Source: Vibrio aestuarianus | Lineage (GTDB): Bacteria; Pseudomonadota; Gammaproteobacteria; Enterobacterales; Vibrionaceae | Direction of reading: 5' to 3' | Length of the DNA stretch: 64,000 bases | Assembly (NCBI RefSeq): GCF_012395185.1 | Contig: NZ_JAAZTU010000023.1 | Location: 1 to 64,000, forward strand | In this document: positions 59,376 to 64,000 of the stretch, in pieces | How the letters are laid out: each line of letters starts with the position of its first letter | Position numbering within the stretch: the first letter of the stretch is position 1 | Program-made: the position numbers and the translations under genes | The notes under the pieces: generated by a model | Seen by the model: only the letters and a program-made list of their open reading frames with translations | What the model was told of the DNA's origin: nothing | The model's database searches: none

Positions 59376-60866
59376 ATGAGTACTCAAGATCTCGTCGCCA
59401 AACTTTGGAATTTATGTAATTTACTCCGTGATGATGGTGTGACTTACCATGAGTACCTCAACGAGCTCACTTACCTTATATTTCTTAAAATGGTCGAAGA
59501 GACGGGCCAAGAGGAGTTACTGCCGGCAGGCTACCGTTGGCAAGATCTAGAAGCCTACAATGCAGCTACTCGCTTAGAACAGTATCAAAAGCTGCTAGCG
59601 CATTTGGGCTACCACGGCTCATTGATTACTAAGGCCATCTTTAAAAATGCCAGCACTGTTATCCGCAAACCAGCAACGCTAAATAAGCTCGTGGTAGAAA
59701 TCGACAAGCTTGATTGGTACAGCGCCAAAACCGAAGGTTTGGGCGATATGTATGAAGGTTTGCTAGAGATCAACGCAGGTGAGAAAAAATCGGGTGCGGG
59801 CCAGTACTTTACTCCGCGTGTGCTTATCGACGTGATGGTCGAACTAATGAAACCAACATTGGACGATGTCATTGTTGATCCGACCGCAGGTACAGGCGGT
59901 TTCTTAATCAGTGCCCATAACTACTTGGAAGAGCACAACGACATCCAAGAGCTAGAACCAGCACCTTACGATAGATACCAGCATAAAACCTTTTTTGGCA
60001 TGGAGTTGGTTCAAGACACGCATCGCTTAGGCATGATGAACCTGATGCTGCATGACCTTGCGGTAAACGATAAAAACTCCGGCATTCTATTTGGTGATAC
60101 CTTGTCTAACGAGGGCAAAGCACTACCACCAGCGAGTTTGATTCTTGCTAACCCGCCATTTGGCACTAAGCAGGGCGGTGGCGTACCAACTCGTGACGAT
60201 TTGGTTTATTACACCAGTAACAAACAGTTGGCGTTTTTGCATTTGATGTACCAAAAAATGCTTAAACCAGGTGGCCGAGCGGCGGTGGTACTTCCAGATA
60301 ACGTATTGTTTGAAGGTTCAACAGGTCAAACTATCCGTAAAGACCTGATGGAGAAGTGTAACCTTCATACCATTTTGCGTTTGCCAACCGGTATCTTCTA
60401 CGCCGCTGGGGTAAAAACCAACGTCTTGTTCTTCTCTAAATCGATCGATCCAACCCAAGATAAAGGTCAAACTCAAAATGTATGGGTGTATGACCTACGC
60501 TCTAACATGCCTAAGTTTGGTAAGCGTACTGTTCTGACTAAGAAGCATTTTGATGAGTTTTATGAAGCAGTCGGTAGCGATCTAACTCTGGTCGATGAAA
60601 AAGCTCGTCAAAACTTCCTGAGCAAACATAAAGATGACCTTGATGGCTGTCGCCTGCGCTGCTTTAGCCGCAATCAAATTAAGACTAAAGATGACTCATT
60701 AGACCTAAGCTGGATTCGTGATGAAAACAACGAAGACGCTTCAAAGCTACCTGCGCCAGATGTGTTAATCAATGAAGCGCTGGTTGAAATGGCAGGGGCA
60801 ATGGAAGAGCTAAAAGCGATTTTGGCGGATTTGGATTCAGCGCAAAGTGATGAGGTGGCTCTGTGA
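59376..60866 (+). CDS. hsdM: Type I restriction-modification M subunit (N6-adenine methyltransferase)
   Basis: 496 residues. An N-terminal HsdM_N helical domain (LVAKLWNLCNLLRDDGVTYHEYLNELTYLIFLKM) precedes the methyltransferase core: motif I DPTAGTGGF (Asp168) and motif IV NPPF (259-262), which mark N6-adenine methylation. It starts 29 bases after hsdR and overlaps hsdS by four bases, so M and S are made together for the M2S enzyme. Confidence 0.96.
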   Translation: MSTQDLVAKLWNLCNLLRDDGVTYHEYLNELTYLIFLKMVEETGQEELLPAGYRWQDLEAYNAATRLEQYQKLLAHLGYHGSLITKAIFKNASTVIRKPATLNKLVVEIDKLDWYSAKTEGLGDMYEGLLEINAGEKKSGAGQYFTPRVLIDVMVELMKPTLDDVIVDPTAGTGGFLISAHNYLEEHNDIQELEPAPYDRYQHKTFFGMELVQDTHRLGMMNLMLHDLAVNDKNSGILFGDTLSNEGKALPPASLILANPPFGTKQGGGVPTRDDLVYYTSNKQLAFLHLMYQKMLKPGGRAAVVLPDNVLFEGSTGQTIRKDLMEKCNLHTILRLPTGIFYAAGVKTNVLFFSKSIDPTQDKGQTQNVWVYDLRSNMPKFGKRTVLTKKHFDEFYEAVGSDLTLVDEKARQNFLSKHKDDLDGCRLRCFSRNQIKTKDDSLDLSWIRDENNEDASKLPAPDVLINEALVEMAGAMEELKAILADLDSAQSDEVAL

Positions 60867-62296
60867 GTGAGTTACCAAAAGGGTGGATTAATACTCAAAT
60901 TGGACAAGTCATTACTCTGAACGAGAAATTAAAGGGAATTGATGATGAGGTTGAATGTGGCTTTGTTCCAATGGTGCGCATGCCTACTGCTTATCGTGGT
61001 TTTGTTAACTTTGAAACTAAAACCTGGGGCAGCTGTAAAAAGGGCTTCACTCAGTTTAAGGACGATGATGTACTTCTTGCAAAGATAACTCCTTGCTTTG
61101 AAAATGGAAAAGGTGGAATTGTTACAGGCTTACCAAATGGTATTGGCGCTGGAAGTACGGAGTATTTTGTCCTTCGTTGTATCGACGAATTGATTCAACC
61201 TCAATATCTACATGCTTTTGTGAAGTCCAAAAAGTTTATGGATGACTGTGAAGTTCATATGGGCGGTTCGGTAGGGCATAAACGAGTACCTAAAGATTAC
61301 CTCTTGAAGTATGAGATACCGCTTGCGCCACTAAACGAACAAATCCGCATTGCCAACAAGTTAGATTCTATCCTTGCTAAGGTCGATAAAGCCCAAGCTC
61401 GTTTAGATAAAATTCCTGCAATTTTAAAACGTTTCCGCCAATCGGTATTAGCTGCAGCTACGTCTGGGGAGTTGACGAAAGAGTGGCGTGAGGAGAACGC
61501 ACCAATCAAGCATTCAGAAGTGACAGGTAAGTATGCCCTTGACTGGAGTATTGTCGAAGAATCAGCGTTACCAGAAAGTTGGCAGTGGGTTCCATTAGGA
61601 AATTATGCCAAATGCAATCGAGGCAAGTTCTCTATCCGTCCAAGAAATGATCCGTCTTGTTTTGATGGGGATTACCCTTTTATTCAAATCGGTGACTTGC
61701 CAAGACAAGGAGGGTTCATTTATTCACATAAACAGACATTAAATGAGAAAGGGTACTCGGTTAGTCGAGAATTTGACGCGGGTACGGTAGTTCTAGCAAT
61801 TGTAGGTGCAACAATTGCCAATACTGGGATAACCACGTACCCAGTGTGTTTTCCAGATAGTTTGGTTGGAATAAACTCGGCTTCAGAAACTACCAACAAG
61901 TATCTTGACTACCATTTGAGAGCAATAAAGGAAGATATAAGACAAGCCTCCTATGCAGGAGGCGGGCAACCTAATATCAAGCTTACGATGGTCAATCCGC
62001 TCCCTTTGCCGCTACCATCAGAAGCTGAAATAGTCGAGATTGTTGCTAAAGTTGAATTGTTGATGGCAAGAGCTAATAAAGTCGAAAACCAATACCTAGA
62101 TGCCAAAGCTCGCTTAGACCGTTTAACTCAATCGATACTAGCCAAAGCTTTCCGAGGCGAGTTGGTGCCACAAGATCCAAATGATGAACCAGCAGAGAAA
62201 CTGTTAGAACGTATTGTTGCTGAAAAAGAACAGAGTAAGCCGAAAAAGACCACTCGCAAGCGCGCCACCAAAGCAAAAACGGCAGAGAAGGAATAA
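60863..62296 (+). CDS. hsdS: Type I restriction-modification specificity subunit S
   Basis: 477 residues with two target-recognition domains (about 1-150 and 225-385), each followed by a conserved helix: PLAPLNEQIRIANKLDSILAKVDKAQARLDKI and LPLPSEAEIVEIVAKVELLMARANKVENQ (shortened), with the repeated RLTQSILAKAFRGELVPQDP / RQSVLAAATSGELTKEW pattern. The recognition sequence cannot be read from it. The start is GTG; the C-terminus is Lys-rich. Its stop overlaps the ATG of the next gene by one base. Confidence 0.93.
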   Translation: MSELPKGWINTQIGQVITLNEKLKGIDDEVECGFVPMVRMPTAYRGFVNFETKTWGSCKKGFTQFKDDDVLLAKITPCFENGKGGIVTGLPNGIGAGSTEYFVLRCIDELIQPQYLHAFVKSKKFMDDCEVHMGGSVGHKRVPKDYLLKYEIPLAPLNEQIRIANKLDSILAKVDKAQARLDKIPAILKRFRQSVLAAATSGELTKEWREENAPIKHSEVTGKYALDWSIVEESALPESWQWVPLGNYAKCNRGKFSIRPRNDPSCFDGDYPFIQIGDLPRQGGFIYSHKQTLNEKGYSVSREFDAGTVVLAIVGATIANTGITTYPVCFPDSLVGINSASETTNKYLDYHLRAIKEDIRQASYAGGGQPNIKLTMVNPLPLPLPSEAEIVEIVAKVELLMARANKVENQYLDAKARLDRLTQSILAKAFRGELVPQDPNDEPAEKLLERIVAEKEQSKPKKTTRKRATKAKTAEKE

Positions 62297-63456
62297 TGAA
62301 CGACATGAATCAATCACTCTCTTTAGTCAACATCAAAGCCAACAACTTTAAGTCGTTGGTAGACTTTTCACTGCCGTTTAGCAAATTTAACTGCTTAGTG
62401 GGATTAAACGGTTCAGGTAAATCAACCGTATTACAGTTTATTGATTTTCTGTCACAGCAAGTAAGTGGCGACATTGATGAGTGGTTGGATAGCCGTCAAT
62501 GGAGTGCACGAGATCTCAATTCAACTCTGACTAAGCAATCTAATATTACTTTTACCGTAGAGCTTGCTTACTCGGATATCCTCGTTATTTGGGAAGGCAG
62601 TTTCAACCGCAAAGAGTTGTACTGTACGACTGAGAAAATTACTTGGGGTGGCAGAACGCTGCTCAACGTGGCTGATGGTAAGTTTTCACTGCCAACCGAA
62701 GATCTTCAAGCTCCTATTACCTTTGCATATCAAGGTTCGATCCTATCCCAATTAAGAGAGAATCAATTGCCAAAGGAGCTAGTGGCGTTTAAAACCTTCT
62801 TTAATGAGCTGAATGCATTAGACATGCTTTCTCCTGAAATGCTTCGTGATCAACACATCAGCGGTAAAACACTGGGCGCTGGCGGTAAGATGCTTTCAAG
62901 CTTTATCAGTAATATGACCAAAGAAGAGAAAGCGAACCTAGTGGCTACGTTGAAAGAGCTATACCCAAGCTTGGTCAAAGTGGATGCAACAGTTCAAAAG
63001 TCGGCTGGCACCGTTAGGCTAGAAATTGAAGAAAAGTTTGGCGAGAAGAGCATAAAAACCGAAGCCAGACACATCAATGATGGCTTACTGCGTTTTATGG
63101 CGATCTTTGCACAGCTGACCAAAAAGCAAAGTGCGCTTCTGCTTGATGAGATTGAAAACGGTGTCAATCCAGAGCTTATCGAAAAGCTAGTGGACAGCTT
63201 AGTTGAAGCAAACACTCAAGTTGTTGTTACCACTCACAGCCCTATGATTCTTAACTACATGGAAGATGATGTAGCTAGAGCAGGTGTGGTTTACCTCTAT
63301 AAAAATGCTCAAGGTGCGACGCAAGCTATTCGCTTGTTTGATATCCCTTCTATGCAGCGCAAGCTAAAGTTCATGGGGCCAGGTGAGGCCTACGAAGATA
63401 CGATTCTTGAAAATCTTGCGCCAGAAGCCGCGACAGTTCAACTGATTAGCAACTAA
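62296..63456 (+). CDS. OLD-like AAA/ABC ATPase linked to hsdS
   Basis: A 386-residue ATPase of the AAA_21/OLD type. Walker A GLNGSGKST (Lys42), Walker B LLLDEIENGVNPE (Asp284-Glu285) and the H-loop TTHSPMILNYM (His314) are all present; the middle has a helical insertion. It lacks a Toprim domain, but the next gene seems to supply one, giving the split arrangement of class 4 OLD systems such as PARIS (AriA/AriB) or of RloAB. Translation is coupled to hsdS by one-base overlap. A defence role is inferred from neighbours. Confidence 0.8.
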   Translation: MNDMNQSLSLVNIKANNFKSLVDFSLPFSKFNCLVGLNGSGKSTVLQFIDFLSQQVSGDIDEWLDSRQWSARDLNSTLTKQSNITFTVELAYSDILVIWEGSFNRKELYCTTEKITWGGRTLLNVADGKFSLPTEDLQAPITFAYQGSILSQLRENQLPKELVAFKTFFNELNALDMLSPEMLRDQHISGKTLGAGGKMLSSFISNMTKEEKANLVATLKELYPSLVKVDATVQKSAGTVRLEIEEKFGEKSIKTEARHINDGLLRFMAIFAQLTKKQSALLLDEIENGVNPELIEKLVDSLVEANTQVVVTTHSPMILNYMEDDVARAGVVYLYKNAQGATQAIRLFDIPSMQRKLKFMGPGEAYEDTILENLAPEAATVQLISN

Positions 63457-63470
63457 AGAGGGCAGAACGC

Positions 63471-64000
63471 ATGTATTTAGTTGTCAGCGGTGAAGGTGAA
63501 ACCGACATCGGTAAAAGCAATGAAGCAATAGGGCCCCTCAGCAAGTTAATAGACAAGTTTGTTGAACCCTATTCTGGCTTCTCATTGCTAGAAGCCGAAA
63601 TGCTCGAAGTGATTCATGAAACTCATATTACCGAGATCTCGCGCGATAGAACCATAATCAAACCGCTTTCAAGACGCGGTAAGAAGACTCAACACGAAAC
63701 CCGCGAATTTTATAGTGCTGCACGAGCGTTAGCCTATGTAGCACAAAATGCGGAAATTCAACCTAGTTTAGCTGTTCTTTTTCACGACTCAGACAGCAAT
63801 AAATGGCCTGATTACAATACAAAGCGCCTTTCAATGGAACATGGCTTTGAAGCTCAAGGCTTTGAAAATGGGGTGCCTTTTGTCGCTCAGCCTAAGTCAG
63901 AGGCTTGGCTACTCTGTGCTCTTAAGAATGGTTATCAAAATTGCACTCCATTTGAAGCTCGTTCGGGCAATGATGATTCGCCTCGATCTTTAAAAGCCGA
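63471..64000 (+). CDS. TOPRIM-like partner protein (DUF4276/RloB-like), partial
   Basis: The gene begins with ATG 14 bases after the ATPase stop, with AGAGGGC upstream, and runs off the window after 176 codons without a stop. The start MYLVVSGEGETDIG has the EGxT/E pattern that opens many TOPRIM nucleases, LAVLFHDSDSNKW supplies a DxD, and PKSEAWLLCAL matches the conserved 'pxxExWLL' stretch of DUF4276/OLD-type Toprim proteins. I infer a nuclease partner of the ATPase. The missing C-terminus prevents a firm family name. Confidence 0.65.
   Translation, partial: MYLVVSGEGETDIGKSNEAIGPLSKLIDKFVEPYSGFSLLEAEMLEVIHETHITEISRDRTIIKPLSRRGKKTQHETREFYSAARALAYVAQNAEIQPSLAVLFHDSDSNKWPDYNTKRLSMEHGFEAQGFENGVPFVAQPKSEAWLLCALKNGYQNCTPFEARSGNDDSPRSLKA

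Overview
The window looks like chromosome 1 of a Vibrio (Vibrionaceae). The gene order from a DUF3360 membrane protein through xthA, an MCP, priC, dinG, an OmpT/OmpU-type porin, ychJ, lpxH, ppiB, cysS, ruvCAB, cydABX-ybgE, ybgC-tolQRAB-pal-cpoB, nadA and a CqsR-like hybrid kinase is, as I recall it, the V. cholerae VC1831-VC1860 neighbourhood. The species cannot be fixed by eye. The first ~92 bases are not genomic: they match, with a few errors, an Illumina Nextera i7 adapter (P7, index, Read-2 and Tn5 mosaic end), so the window probably begins at a contaminated contig end.

Core region (about 93-36156): a DUF3360 membrane protein; a basic-amino-acid ABC importer with a near-consensus ARG box; xthA; a chemoreceptor; rsmS-priC-TSUP permease; dinG; a porin; a curli-inhibitor-family protein; ychJ; an EAL-HDOD protein with a degenerate EAL; lpxH; ppiB; cysS; ruvC-ruvA-ruvB; the cytochrome bd operon with two FNR boxes and an ArcA box upstream; the complete Tol-Pal operon; nadA; a YecA-like protein; a CqsR-like quorum-sensing hybrid kinase; alaE; and tRNA-Ser(GGA).

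Accessory region (36157 to the end): directly after tRNA-Ser lies a P4-type integrase preceded by six copies of a 9-bp motif, then an AlpA-type regulator and an RNase H-like protein. This is the standard start of a tRNA-borne genomic island. Next is a complete N-acetylgalactosamine catabolic cluster on the minus strand (two AgaR-type repressors, agaZ, agaS, PTS agaVWEF, agaA, kbaY) with an unusually strong palindromic operator region. An IS1111-group IS110 element follows, with 12-bp inverted repeats and a 3' non-coding end that folds into two stem-loops (candidate bridge RNA).

From 50034 to the end the DNA is a defence block: a four-gene Wadjet/MksBEFG-like plasmid-defence operon in the unusual order D-C-A-B with a small Toprim subunit, a type I restriction-modification locus hsdR-hsdM-hsdS, and, translationally coupled to hsdS, an ABC/AAA ATPase followed by a TOPRIM-like protein cut by the window end (a split OLD-like or PARIS-like pair). 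The far end of the island (attR) is not in the window, so whether the aga genes came with the defence genes stays open.
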